Below are positions 43,692 to 53,608 of a stretch of DNA of 64,000 nt, one piece after another. Origin of the DNA: Streptomyces tauricus (lineage in GTDB: Bacteria; Actinomycetota; Actinomycetes; Streptomycetales; Streptomycetaceae); contig NZ_BMVY01000021.1 of the NCBI RefSeq assembly GCF_014650955.1, positions 1-64,000 of the forward strand, read 5' to 3'. The position numbers were made by a program, and so were the translations under genes. Position 1 is the stretch's first letter, and each line of letters opens with the position of its first letter. Below the pieces are notes generated by a model. That model was not told the origin of the DNA. It ran no database searches and saw only the letters and a list, made by a program, of their open reading frames with translations.

Positions 43692-44870
43692 TCACCCCCC
43701 GGACGTGTCCAACTCCGCATCCTCACTGACGCTGGCACAGTCATACGGATCCCTCAACCACCCGTCCGGCAGGACAACCCGCCCATTGCCGGACGTACGC
43801 CCCCGCGGCCCATCCGCCCCCACCGGCCACGGCTGATCGAGCTCCAACTCCTCCAGCCCCTCGGCCAGTTCACTCAAGGACGACGTGACGGCGAGCCGCC
43901 GCCGCATCTCCGACCCGACCGCGAACCCCTTCAAGTACCACGCCACATGCTTGCGGAAGTCGATGACCCCGCGCGCCTCGTCCCCGATCCACTCCCCGAG
44001 CAGGGTCGCGTGCCGCACCATGACGGCCGCGACCTCGCGAAGGGCCGGCTGCGCGTACTGCCCGCCCCGTCCCTCGAACGCCGCGACCAGGTCACCGAAC
44101 AGCCACGGCCGCCCGAGGCACCCCCGGCCCACGACGACCCCGTCGCACCCGGTCTCCCGCATCATCCGCAGCGCGTCGTCGGCGGACCAGATGTCCCCGT
44201 TGCCGAGGACGGGGATCTCCGGAACGTGCTCCTTCAGCCGAGCGATGGCGTCCCAGTCGGCGGTCCCGCCGTAGTGCTGCGCGGCGGTGCGCCCGTGCAG
44301 CGCGATCGACGTGACACCCTCCTCGACCGCGATACGGCCCGCGTCGAGGAACGTGATGTGGTCGTCGTCGATGCCCTTGCGCATCTTCATGGTGACCGGC
44401 AGGTCCCCCGCCCCGGCCACCGCCTCCCGCAGGATCGCCCGCAGCAGCGGCCGCTTGTACGGGAGGGCCGAGCCGCCGCCCTTGCGGGTCACCTTGGGCA
44501 CCGGGCAGCCGAAGTTCAGGTCGATGTGGTCGGCGAGGCCCTCGTCCGCGATCATGCGGACGGCCTTGCCGACGGTCGCGGGGTCGACGCCGTACAGCTG
44601 GATCGAACGCGGGGTCTCCGACGCGTCGAAGCGGATCAGCTGCATGGTCTTCTCGTTGCGTTCGACCAGCGCCCGCGTGGTGATCATCTCGCTGACGAAC
44701 AACCCCTTGCCCCCGCTGAACTCCCTGCACAGCGTACGGAACGGGGCGTTCGTGATCCCCGCCATGGGCGCGAGCACGACGGGCGGCTGGACGGTGTGCG
44801 GCCCGATCTGCAGAGCGGTGTTCACCGTGGACGCGAGTGCGGCAGGGGGCGCGGAAGTGGGCGTGGACAT
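43692..44870 (-). CDS. dus: tRNA-dihydrouridine synthase
   Basis: The 392-residue FMN enzyme reduces uridine in tRNA D loops with NADPH. Motifs are 'VVLAPMAGITNAPFRTLCRE' (FMN site), 'DHIDLNFGCPVPKVTRKGGGSAL' with the catalytic Cys, 'LPVTMKMRKGID', 'ALHGRTAAQHYGG' and 'VLGNGDIWSADDALRMM'. It is DusB-like, with a C-terminal helical domain slightly longer than usual. It starts at ATG 44870. It is divergent from the MFS transporter gene at 44951, with only 80 bp between. Confidence 0.94.
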   Translation of the reverse strand: MSTPTSAPPAALASTVNTALQIGPHTVQPPVVLAPMAGITNAPFRTLCREFSGGKGLFVSEMITTRALVERNEKTMQLIRFDASETPRSIQLYGVDPATVGKAVRMIADEGLADHIDLNFGCPVPKVTRKGGGSALPYKRPLLRAILREAVAGAGDLPVTMKMRKGIDDDHITFLDAGRIAVEEGVTSIALHGRTAAQHYGGTADWDAIARLKEHVPEIPVLGNGDIWSADDALRMMRETGCDGVVVGRGCLGRPWLFGDLVAAFEGRGGQYAQPALREVAAVMVRHATLLGEWIGDEARGVIDFRKHVAWYLKGFAVGSEMRRRLAVTSSLSELAEGLEELELDQPWPVGADGPRGRTSGNGRVVLPDGWLRDPYDCASVSEDAELDTSGG

Positions 44871-44950
44871 TCCCCCATTGTCACGTACGCCGACCCATGG
44901 CGGTAGTCGTTAGTTAGGCACACTACCGACATGAGCGTAACCTTGTACCC

Positions 44951-46393
44951 ATGCCTGAGCTCAGCCCCCGCCGGCGTCAGCTGGTGCTCGCGATCTGCTG
45001 CATGAGTCTGCTGATCGTGAGCCTCGACAACACCGTTCTCAACGTCGCGCTCCCCTCCATGCAGAAGGATCTGCACGCGAGCCTGGCGGGCATGCAGTGG
45101 ACGATCGACGCGTACACGCTGGTGCTCGCCTCGCTGCTGATGCTCGCGGGCTCGACCGCCGACCGCATCGGCCGCCGGAAGGTCTTCATGGCGGGCCTCG
45201 TCGTCTTCACCGTCGGCTCGGTCCTGTGCTCGCTCGCGCCGAACCTCGAATCGCTCGTGGCGTTCCGCATGATCCAGGCGGTCGGCGGCTCGATGCTCAA
45301 CCCGGTCGCCATGTCGATCATCACCAACACGTTCACGGACCCGCGCGAGCGCGCCCGCGCGATCGGTGTCTGGGGCGCGGTGGTCGGCATATCCATGGCC
45401 GCGGGCCCGCTGGTCGGCGGCCTCCTGGTGGACTCGGTCGGCTGGCGCTCGATCTTCTGGGTCAACCTGCCGGTGGGCCTGGCCGCGCTCCTGCTCACCC
45501 TGCGGTACGTGCCCGAGTCCCGCGCCCCGAAGGCGCGCCGCCCCGACCCGGTGGGGCAGCTCCTGGTGATCGCGCTGCTCGGGTCGCTGACGTACGCGAT
45601 CATCGAGGCGCCCAGCTCGGGCGCCGGCAAGGTCCTCGTCTTCGGCGGGATCGCGCTCGTGGCGCTCGTCACCCTCCTCTGGTACGAGCCGCGGCGCGAC
45701 GAACCCCTCATCGACCTGCGCTTCTTCCGGTCTGCGCCGTTCAGCGGGGCGACGGTGGTGGCGGTCAGCGCGTTCGCGGCGCTGGGCGGCTTCCTCTTCC
45801 TCTCCACGCTGTACCTCCAGAACGTCCGAGGCCTGAGCGCCCTCGACGCGGGCCTGTGGATGCTCCCCATGGCGGCGATGACCTTCGTCTGCGCCCCGCT
45901 GTCGGGCCGCCTGGTGGGCAACCGCGGACCCCGCTTCTCCCTCCTGATCGCCGGTACGGCGATGACGGTGAGCGGGGTGCTGTTCGCGGCGTTCGAGGCG
46001 GAGACGGCGAACGTGACGCTCGTCATCGGGTACGTGCTCTTCGGGCTCGGCTTCGGTTTCGTGAACGCGCCCATCACGAACACGGCGGTGTCGGGCATGC
46101 CCCGCGCGCAGGCGGGGGTGGCCGCGGCGGTGGCGTCCACGAGCCGCCAGATCGGCCAGACGCTGGGCGTCGCGGTGATCGGCGCGGTCCTGGCGTCGGG
46201 AGTCGGTACGTCGTCCTACCGGGACACGTTCGTCTCGGCGGCGCGTCCGGCGTGGTGGATCATCGCGGCGTGCGGCCTCTCGGTCCTGGTGGTCGGCGCG
46301 GTGTCGAGCGGCCCCTGGGCCCGCGCCACAGCCGCCCGCACGGCAGACCGCCTCTCCTCCCCGGAGGTGAAGGAGTCGGCGGGGATCGCGTAA
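44951..46393 (+). CDS. DHA2-family (14-helix) MFS drug transporter 1
   Basis: The 480-residue protein is an EmrB/QacA-type proton antiporter. It shows motif D1 'SLDNTVLNVALPSMQKDL', motif A 'STADRIGRRKVFM' and motif C 'GPLVGGLLVDSVGWRSIFWVNLPVG'. The C-terminal half has 'SGMPRAQAGVAAAVASTSRQIGQTLGVAV', typical of this group. These transporters export multiple drugs or the producer's own compounds. It starts at ATG 44951. No regulator gene is adjacent. It is convergent with the XRE regulator gene across a patch of five repeat copies. Confidence 0.92.
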   Translation: MPELSPRRRQLVLAICCMSLLIVSLDNTVLNVALPSMQKDLHASLAGMQWTIDAYTLVLASLLMLAGSTADRIGRRKVFMAGLVVFTVGSVLCSLAPNLESLVAFRMIQAVGGSMLNPVAMSIITNTFTDPRERARAIGVWGAVVGISMAAGPLVGGLLVDSVGWRSIFWVNLPVGLAALLLTLRYVPESRAPKARRPDPVGQLLVIALLGSLTYAIIEAPSSGAGKVLVFGGIALVALVTLLWYEPRRDEPLIDLRFFRSAPFSGATVVAVSAFAALGGFLFLSTLYLQNVRGLSALDAGLWMLPMAAMTFVCAPLSGRLVGNRGPRFSLLIAGTAMTVSGVLFAAFEAETANVTLVIGYVLFGLGFGFVNAPITNTAVSGMPRAQAGVAAAVASTSRQIGQTLGVAVIGAVLASGVGTSSYRDTFVSAARPAWWIIAACGLSVLVVGAVSSGPWARATAARTADRLSSPEVKESAGIA

Positions 46394-46443
46394 GGGCCCT
46401 CACGAAGCCCCGTGGGGGACGGCGACCCCGGTGGATGCTGGCC

Positions 46444-46661
46444 GCGCCGTTCCCCGCGCCCCTCGGGGCGGGGCTGCGCCCCAGCCCTCGACCCTCAAGG
46501 GGCGCGGAGAACGGCGCAGTCTTTCGCCCTTCAGGGGCGCGGGGAACGGCGCAATCTTTGAGCTTTTCAGGGGCGCGGGGAACGGCGCGGCCAGCCCCCA
46601 CCGGCCGCACCCGACAACCAGCCGCGCGCAGCCCAGCCCTCAGGGGCGCGGGGAACGGCGC
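46444..46661. repeat. Patch of five copies of the 20-bp repeat core
   Basis: One forward exact copy (46444-46463) is followed by four inverted copies at 46498-46517 (one mismatch), 46533-46552, 46569-46588 and 46642-46661 (exact). Spacers of 15 to 53 bp differ in sequence. The last copy overlaps the 3' end of the XRE gene (46640). The opposed orientations allow several alternative hairpins between the convergent genes. Confidence 0.85.
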
Positions 46662-47656
46662 GAGGCGGCGAGTGCGTGGAGCTCCTCCAAGCGCCCCCGC
46701 GACTCCTCGTCCGCAGCCGCGTACGTGACCATCCGCGGCCCCTCCCCCGGCCCCAGCCAAAGATCCGTATGGACGAGCGTCAACCGCCCCACATACCGGT
46801 TGTCGAACAGCTTCGTCTTGCTGCGCGCCCCCACCACCTCGTGCCGCTCCCACACCTCCCGGAACTCCTCCGACTCCGCGCACAGCCGCTTGAGCAGCAT
46901 CTTCCACGCGGGATCGGCCAGATGCCCGGCCATGGAGCCCCGGAACTTCGCGGCCATCAGCCGCACCGTCTCGTCGAGCAGCACGATCGAGGAGCGCCAC
47001 TGCTCGTTCGTGGTGACGAGGAGCATGCAGTTGCGGTCCTCGGGCGGCACCTCGTCGAGGTCGCACAGCAGCAGCCCGTACGTGCGGTTGTACGCGAGGA
47101 CGTCGTACCGGCTGTTCTGGATACAGGCCGGCAGCGGCTCCAGCTGCTCCAGCGTCTGCAGCAGCGCCGGAGTGATCGTCGGGCAGCGCGAGGCCGGGGT
47201 GGGATCGACGGCCGCGGCCAGCTGGAAGAGGTGGGCCCGCTCGTTCGAGTCGAGCATCAGCGTGCGGGCGAGCGCGTCGAGGACCTGCACGGAGACCTGG
47301 ATGTCCCGGGCCTGTTCGAGCCACGTGTACCAGGTGACGCCGACCGAGGAGAGTTGCGCGACCTCCTCCCGGCGCAGGCCGGGGGTACGCCGTCGGCGGC
47401 CCCGGGGCAGCCCCACCTGCTCGGGGGTGATGTGCTCACGGCGGTGGCGGAGAAAGGCGGCCAGCTCATGCCGCCGAATCTCAGACTCCCCGACCCCGAC
47501 CCCGACCTCGACCCCGGCCCCGGCGTCCGCCACCCCCACCCCGGTGACACCACCCGTCACCCCGGTGACCGTGCCCGCCACCCCGGCGAGCGCGCCCGTC
47601 ACCACCATGACCCCGCCCGTCCCCGTACCCGTCCCCGCCGTCGTCCGCTCGGCCAT
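46640..47656 (-). CDS. XRE/MmyB-family transcriptional regulator
   Basis: The protein (338 residues from ATG 47656) has an N-terminal helix-turn-helix (about 55-130: 'ELAAFLRHRREHITPEQVGL', 'TPGLRREEVAQLSSVGVTWYTWLEQ') and a MmyB-like ligand-binding domain (about 140-330: 'ACIQNSRYDVLAYNRTYGLLLCDL', 'WERHEVVGARSKTKLFDN'). This architecture usually represses a neighbouring transporter or oxidoreductase gene in response to a hydrophobic ligand. The first 50 residues are a Gly/Val/Thr low-complexity run that homologues lack, so the start may lie further in; ATG 47665 is also possible. It is divergent from the second MFS gene, its likely target. Its C-terminus lies in the repeat patch. Confidence 0.85.
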   Translation of the reverse strand: MAERTTAGTGTGTGGVMVVTGALAGVAGTVTGVTGGVTGVGVADAGAGVEVGVGVGESEIRRHELAAFLRHRREHITPEQVGLPRGRRRRTPGLRREEVAQLSSVGVTWYTWLEQARDIQVSVQVLDALARTLMLDSNERAHLFQLAAAVDPTPASRCPTITPALLQTLEQLEPLPACIQNSRYDVLAYNRTYGLLLCDLDEVPPEDRNCMLLVTTNEQWRSSIVLLDETVRLMAAKFRGSMAGHLADPAWKMLLKRLCAESEEFREVWERHEVVGARSKTKLFDNRYVGRLTLVHTDLWLGPGEGPRMVTYAAADEESRGRLEELHALAASRRSPRP

Positions 47657-47710
47657 GGTCGTCATGTCTCCAGCCTGCCGTCCCGCGGCCCTGTCGCGGA
47701 CCCTGTTGCC

Positions 47711-47749
47711 GGGTACTCCTTCTACCAGGATAAGGAGACTCTGGTACCC
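47711..47749. promoter_or_regulatory. Operator-like dyad between the XRE regulator and MFS transporter 2
   Basis: TACCAG (47723-47728) and CTGGTA (47741-47746) are inverted with a 12-bp spacer. They lie inside a wider dyad GGGTAC (47711-47716) and GTACCC (47744-47749). The site sits 30 bp before the MFS start and 55 bp before the XRE start. Confidence 0.55.
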
Positions 47750-47777
47750 GTCTGCGAGCAGGCGCAGGATCGGTCCC

Positions 47778-49208
47778 GTGACCGAAATCCTCGCTCCCCG
47801 CACCACCCCCTCCGCGACCGCCGGCCCACCCGTGCTCGGCGCGCTCGGGCTGTTCACCGTGCTGCTCGGCGCGGCCCTGCCCCTCATCGACTTCTTCATC
47901 GTGAACGTCGCCCTGCCCACGATCGGCCACGACCTGGCCGCGAGCGACTCCGTCCTGGAACTCGTCGTCGCCGGCTACGGGGTCGCGTACGCCGTGCTCC
48001 TCGTCCACGGCGGACGGCTCGGCGACATGTTCGGCCGCCGCCGGCTCTTCCTCGGCGGCATGGTGGCCTTCGGCCTGACCTCGCTGGCGTGCGGCCTCGC
48101 CCCCACCGCGTGGACGCTCGTCGTGGCGCGCGTCGCCCAGGGCGCGGCGTCCGCGGCGATGCTCCCGCAGGTCCTCGCCACCATCCAGTCGGCGACCCAG
48201 GGCCCGCGCCGCGCCAGGGCGATGGGCCTGTACGGGGCCACGGCCGGGCTCTCCATGGTGGCCGGGCAGATACTCGGCGGCGTCCTGGTCGCGGCCGACA
48301 TCGCGGGCACCGGCTGGCGCGCGGTCTTCCTCGTGAACGTACCGGTCGTACTGCTGGGCCTCGTCCTGGCCGCCCGGGCCGTCCCCGAGACGCGCTCGCA
48401 GCACCCGCAGCCGGTGGACGCCCCCGGCACGGTCCTGCTGGGCGTGGCCCTGGTGTCGCTGCTGGCCCCGCTGACCGAGGGCCGGGCGGCGGGCTGGCCG
48501 CTGTGGACCTGGCTGTCCCTGGCCCTGTTCCCCGTCGCCGCGACCGCCTTCTACCTGGTGGAACGCCGTGAGGAACGCCGGGGCCGCACCCCGCTGGTCC
48601 CGCCGAGCCTCTTCGCCAATGTGCCCCTGCGCCGCGGCCTGATCATGATCCTCCCCTTCTCCATCGGGTTCAGCGGCTTCATGTTCGTCATCGCGGTGGC
48701 CCTCCAGGAGGGGGTCGGCCTGAGCCCGGTCCGCGCGGGCCTCACCCTCGTACCGATGGCGGTGTCCTTCTTCGTGGCCTCGCTCCTGGGCGCCCGGCTG
48801 GTGGCCCGCTGGGGTACGCGCGTGGTGACCGCGGGCGGCCTGCTCCAGGCGGTCGGTGTGGGCGTCCTCGCCCTCACCGTGTGGGGTTCCTGGCCCGACC
48901 TCGGCGGTCCGCAGCTCTGGCCGGGCCTGATGATCGCGGGCGCGGGGCAGGCCCTCCAACTGCCCGTCCTCTTCCGCGTCATCCTCTCCGAGGTGCCCGC
49001 TGCCCGCGCCGGCGTGGGCAGCGGAGTGATGATCACCGCCCAGCAGTCCGCGCTGGCCCTGGGCGTGGCCACCCTCGGCACGCTGTTCCTCACCCTGGTA
49101 CCGGGCCGGGGCATGGGCGACGCCCTGGCCACCACCCTGCTGGTACAGCTCGCCGCCGTCGTCCTGACGACGGGCCTGAGCCTGCGCCTGCCCCGCCGGA
49201 TCGCATGA
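47778..49208 (+). CDS. DHA2-family MFS drug transporter 2
   Basis: The 476-residue transporter shows 'LPLIDFFIVNVALPTIGHDL', motif A 'GRLGDMFGRRRLFL' and motif C-like 'GQILGGVLVAADIAGTGWRAVFLVN', with about 14 membrane segments. It is related to transporter 1 but divergent in sequence. GTG 47778 is preceded by AGGA at 47766-47769. It is divergent from the XRE/MmyB gene with an operator-like dyad between, so induction by its substrate is likely. Remnants of a short-chain dehydrogenase gene follow on the opposite strand. Confidence 0.92.
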   Translation: MTEILAPRTTPSATAGPPVLGALGLFTVLLGAALPLIDFFIVNVALPTIGHDLAASDSVLELVVAGYGVAYAVLLVHGGRLGDMFGRRRLFLGGMVAFGLTSLACGLAPTAWTLVVARVAQGAASAAMLPQVLATIQSATQGPRRARAMGLYGATAGLSMVAGQILGGVLVAADIAGTGWRAVFLVNVPVVLLGLVLAARAVPETRSQHPQPVDAPGTVLLGVALVSLLAPLTEGRAAGWPLWTWLSLALFPVAATAFYLVERREERRGRTPLVPPSLFANVPLRRGLIMILPFSIGFSGFMFVIAVALQEGVGLSPVRAGLTLVPMAVSFFVASLLGARLVARWGTRVVTAGGLLQAVGVGVLALTVWGSWPDLGGPQLWPGLMIAGAGQALQLPVLFRVILSEVPAARAGVGSGVMITAQQSALALGVATLGTLFLTLVPGRGMGDALATTLLVQLAAVVLTTGLSLRLPRRIA

Positions 49209-49226
49209 ACCACCTTTGCGGACCGG

Positions 49227-49780
49227 TCAGCTGGGGAACATCCCCGCGATCACGTTGACCCAGGTGCCGGTGAGGCCGGCCGCCGCGTCGGAGGCGAGGA
49301 AGGCCGCCAGGGCCGCGATGTCCGCGATGTCCGCGATCCGGGACGAGCGCTTCGTCATCCGCAGGCTGTCGAGGTGCGCGCGGATGCCTTCCACGGCGGC
49401 CTCGTCCGCCGCGGGGCGCACCCGCGGCGCTCAGCTTCTCGGGGGTGAGGGTGTCGACCACGCCCGCGGTCCGGATGCCGAGGGCACGCACCCCGGCGGG
49501 ACCGGCCTCCTGGGCGAGTTGGCGGATCAGCGCGTCGAGCGCGCCGTCGGCCGCCCCCGTACCGCCCAGCACCGGACTGCCGTTGTGGGACCCGCTGTTG
49601 AGAGCGAGGATCACCCCGGGCCCCTGGGCGGACGCCGGCCCGCTCGGCCACCGAGGCGGCGTGCGCCTCGACGGCGCCCTCGTCACCGGCATCGAGCACG
49701 TCGCACTCGGCCCCGGTCGCGTCGGCCGGCTTCCCGGCCATGCCGACACGCTGGTGCCGTACGCGGAATGCGCACAGAAC
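49227..49780 (-). pseudogene. Frameshifted short-chain dehydrogenase (SDR) gene
   Basis: Reading from about 49780 downward, three frames must be joined. 'ATGAECDVLDAGDEGAVEAH' appears first, then 'GPGVILALNSGSHNG' and 'LIRQLAQEAGPAGVRALGIR' in another frame. The third frame gives 'DIADIAALAAFLASDAAAGL' and 'TGTWVNVIAGMFPS'. These are successive parts of an SDR enzyme: the NAD(P) acidic region, central strand, helix and C-terminal strand. The N-terminal GxxxGxG motif is not found. At least two frameshifts and a 5' deletion have therefore destroyed the gene. Sequencing errors could cause the shifts but not the missing start. Confidence 0.7.
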
Positions 49781-49865
49781 TCACCGCTTACGAGCCCCCG
49801 TTGATGTTGTTCTTGTTGCACACTCCATAGCGCGCGCAAGGTGAGCGCGACCACCAGGAGGCGTC

Positions 49866-50066
49866 ATGCTGCAGATCAACACCAGCAAAGTCAGCCGCTG
49901 GGACCAACACGGCCGCGAGCACGTCGTACGGGTACAACGCACGGGCATGCAGCGGACGATCAGATGCGACACGTGCGGCTGGCGCAAGCCGGCCCAGTTC
50001 CTGCCCTGGCTGAAAGCGGAGGAACACCTCACGGAGGCCCACCAGGCAACGGTGGACCCCAGCTGA
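49866..50066 (+). CDS. Small zinc-finger-like protein of unknown function
   Basis: The 66-residue protein has a possible zinc site C-x2-C ('RCDTCGW') and a downstream H-x4-H ('EHLTEAH'). It looks like a degenerate zinc-ribbon or C2H2-like unit. It starts at ATG 49866 with GGAGG 8 bases upstream, an excellent initiation site. A perfect hairpin repeat follows 9 bp after its stop. I do not recognise a function; homologous small proteins are, from memory, widespread in Streptomyces. Confidence 0.75.
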   Translation: MLQINTSKVSRWDQHGREHVVRVQRTGMQRTIRCDTCGWRKPAQFLPWLKAEEHLTEAHQATVDPS

Positions 50067-50074
50067 CCCCAAAA

Positions 50075-50131
50075 AAGATTGCGCCGTTCCCCGCGCCCCT
50101 TTTCAGGGGCGCGGGGAACGGCGCAATCTTT
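50075..50131. terminator. Perfect repeat hairpin between convergent genes
   Basis: Exact inverted copies of the 20-bp core (50081-50100 and 50105-50124) are extended by AAAGATT/AATCTTT to a 26-bp-arm hairpin with a short T-rich loop. It is flanked by A and T runs, so it can terminate both the small protein gene and glyS. Confidence 0.8.
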
Positions 50132-50148
50132 TGCTTCTAGGGGCGCGA

Positions 50149-51531
<1,383 letters not shown>

Positions 51532-51726
51532 GGTGCTCTCTTCATTACGACGACGGGCGTTGAAGCGGATTGCTTCACAGCGATTGCTTCAGAGCGAATG
51601 CCTCAGATTACCGGCGGCCCCGCCCCCCGGATCAAATCGGTTGGGGTACGGGCCGGACGCCGCCCCCGCGCTCATCGTCACAGCCCTCGCATACCGGGAT
51701 GAAGTCCAGATCACAGGGCAGCTTAT

Positions 51727-51763
51727 TGACAATCGTTTCCACATCAGCTGAAAATGAGTGTCA
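51727..51763 (+). promoter_or_regulatory. Two tandem Zur boxes at the zinc uptake operon
   Basis: TGACAATCGTTTCCA (51727-51741) and TGAAAATGAGTGTCA (51749-51763) are 15-bp inverted repeats resembling the actinobacterial Zur site (TGAnAATnnTTnTCA type). Their starts are 22 bp apart, about two helical turns. The second box covers the first ATG of the operon. Confidence 0.75.
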
Positions 51764-52740
51764 TGAACGTACGACGACGCCACATATCCGCCACCGTGAT
51801 CGCGGCGGCCACCGCCCTCACGCTCGGCTCCCTCTCCGCCTGCTCGTCCGACTCCAGCGCGGCCGACGGCGAGGGCGGCAAGCTCGACGTCGTGGCGTCG
51901 TTCTACCCGCTGCAGTTCCTCGCCGAGGAGATAGGCGGGAGCCACGTCAGCGTGAACACACTGACCGAGCCCGGTCAGGAGCCTCACGACCTGGAGATCA
52001 GCGCCAAGCAGACCGCGCAGCTCCAGGAGTCGGACGTGGCTCTCTACCTGAAGGATCTCCAGCCCTCCGTCGACGAGGCGATAGGCCAGTCCGAGGTGAA
52101 GACGAAGGTCGACGCGGCCACCCTCACCACCCTGGAGAAGCACGGCACCGAGGTCGGCGGCCACGCGGCCGAGCACGAGGACGAGGACGAACACGGCCAC
52201 GAGGACGAGGAAGGTTCCGGCCTCGACCCGCACATCTGGCTCGACCCCGTGAAGTACGCCGAGGTCGCCGAAGGCGTGGGCAAGGCCTTCGAGAAGGCCG
52301 ACCCGGACAACGCGGCGACGTACAAGAAGAACACCGCGGCCCTGGTGAAGAAGCTGGACGGACTCGACACCCGCTTCGAGAACGGCCTGGGGGACACCAA
52401 GACCAAGGTCTTCATCACCACCCACGCCGCCTTCGGCTACCTCGCCGAGCGCTACGGCCTCACCGAGGAGGCCATCAACGGCCTGGACCCGGAGAGCGAA
52501 CCCAGCGCCAACCGCGTCAAGGACCTTGAGAAGATGGCCAAGGCCGACGGTGTCTCCACGGTGTTCTACGAGACGCTCGTCAGCGACAAGACCGCCAAGA
52601 CCATCGCCGCGGACGCGAACCTGAAGACCGATGTGCTCGACCCGATCGAGGGCATCACGGAGAAGTCCAGGGGCGACGACTACATCCAGGTCATGGACGC
52701 CAACCTCAAGGCCCTGCAGACGGCCCTGGGCGCCGAGTGA
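51754..52740 (+). CDS. znuA: Zinc ABC transporter substrate-binding lipoprotein
   Basis: The 328-residue protein (or 325 from ATG 51763) has a lipoprotein signal ending in 'LSACSSDSS' and a cluster A-1 binding domain. Zn ligand regions are 'EPHDLEIS', 'DPHIWLDPVKYAEV' and 'THAAFGYLAERYGL'. A His/Asp/Glu-rich loop near residues 128-155 ('EHEDEDEHGHEDEE') marks zinc-specific members. It delivers zinc to the ZnuBC transporter. Two in-frame ATGs overlap the second Zur box, so the transcript is probably nearly leaderless. Confidence 0.95.
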   Translation: MSVMNVRRRHISATVIAAATALTLGSLSACSSDSSAADGEGGKLDVVASFYPLQFLAEEIGGSHVSVNTLTEPGQEPHDLEISAKQTAQLQESDVALYLKDLQPSVDEAIGQSEVKTKVDAATLTTLEKHGTEVGGHAAEHEDEDEHGHEDEEGSGLDPHIWLDPVKYAEVAEGVGKAFEKADPDNAATYKKNTAALVKKLDGLDTRFENGLGDTKTKVFITTHAAFGYLAERYGLTEEAINGLDPESEPSANRVKDLEKMAKADGVSTVFYETLVSDKTAKTIAADANLKTDVLDPIEGITEKSRGDDYIQVMDANLKALQTALGAE

Positions 52741-52802
52741 CCGTGAAATGACAGCATCATGAGCAGCACGATCACCCCGATCAGCCTTCGGAGGACGTCG
52801 GC

Positions 52803-53603
52803 ATGACGAACGAGTCCGGCACACCGGCCGCCGACCCGCGCCCGCCCGTCATCGCGCTGCGCGGTGTGACGGCCGAACTCGGCTCGCGCCCCGTCCTGCG
52901 TGGCATCGACCTCACCGTGCACCGCGGTGAGGTCGTCGCGCTGCTCGGCGCCAACGGCTCCGGCAAGTCGACCGCCATCCGTACGATCATCGGCCAGGTC
53001 CCGGTGACGGGCGGCGAGGTCGAGCTGTTCGGCACGCCCCGGCGCCGCTTCCGCGACTGGGCGCGCGTGGGCTACGTACCGCAGCGCACGACGGCCGCCG
53101 GCGGAGTGCCCGCCACGGTGACCGAGGTGGTGTCCTCCGGCCGGCTGTCCCGCGCCCGCTTCGGCGTCCTGCGCAAGGCCGACCGCGAGGCCGTACGGCA
53201 CGCCCTGGAGCTGGTGGGCCTCGCCGACCGCGCCAAGGACTCCGTGGACGCCCTCTCCGGCGGCCAGCACCAGCGCGTCCTCATCGCCCGCGCGCTGGCC
53301 TCCGTACCCGAACTGCTGATCATGGACGAGCCGATGGCGGGCGTGGACCTGGCGAGCCAGGAGGTCCTCGCGGCGACCCTGCGGGAGCAGGTCGCGGCCG
53401 GCACCTCCGTCCTCCTCGTGCTGCACGAGCTGGGCCCGCTGGAGCCGCTCATCGACCGCGCGGTCGTGCTGCGCGACGGCTGCGTCCTGCACGACGGCCC
53501 GCCCCCGCGGGCCCTCGGCCAGCACGCGCTGCCCGGCCACGACCACGTACACCCCCACGCGGCTCACAACGCCGAACCGATCCGGACGGGACTGCTGAGC
53601 TGA
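52803..53603 (+). CDS. znuC: Zinc ABC transporter ATP-binding protein
   Basis: The 266-residue ATPase has Walker A 'GANGSGKSTAIR', Q-loop 'VGYVPQRT', signature 'LSGGQHQRVLIARAL' and Walker B 'LLIMDEPMAGVD' followed by the H-loop 'LLVLHELG'. It powers zinc import through the ZnuB permease. GGAGG lies 9 bases before ATG 52803. A His-rich C-terminal tail ('HALPGHDHVHPHAAH') may bind zinc. It is 62 bp downstream of znuA and 5 bp before the permease gene. Confidence 0.95.
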   Translation: MTNESGTPAADPRPPVIALRGVTAELGSRPVLRGIDLTVHRGEVVALLGANGSGKSTAIRTIIGQVPVTGGEVELFGTPRRRFRDWARVGYVPQRTTAAGGVPATVTEVVSSGRLSRARFGVLRKADREAVRHALELVGLADRAKDSVDALSGGQHQRVLIARALASVPELLIMDEPMAGVDLASQEVLAATLREQVAAGTSVLLVLHELGPLEPLIDRAVVLRDGCVLHDGPPPRALGQHALPGHDHVHPHAAHNAEPIRTGLLS

Positions 53604-53608
53604 TCGCC

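Noticed and set aside
46444..46661. CRISPR array
   Set aside because: The repeat units are inverted as well as direct, spacers vary widely from 15 to 53 bp, no cas genes are present, and the same unit is dispersed through the window.
46431..47777. In-frame upstream extension of MFS transporter 2
   Set aside because: It runs through the repeat patch and antisense to the XRE regulator. A GTG with AGGA at 47778 gives the normal N-terminus.
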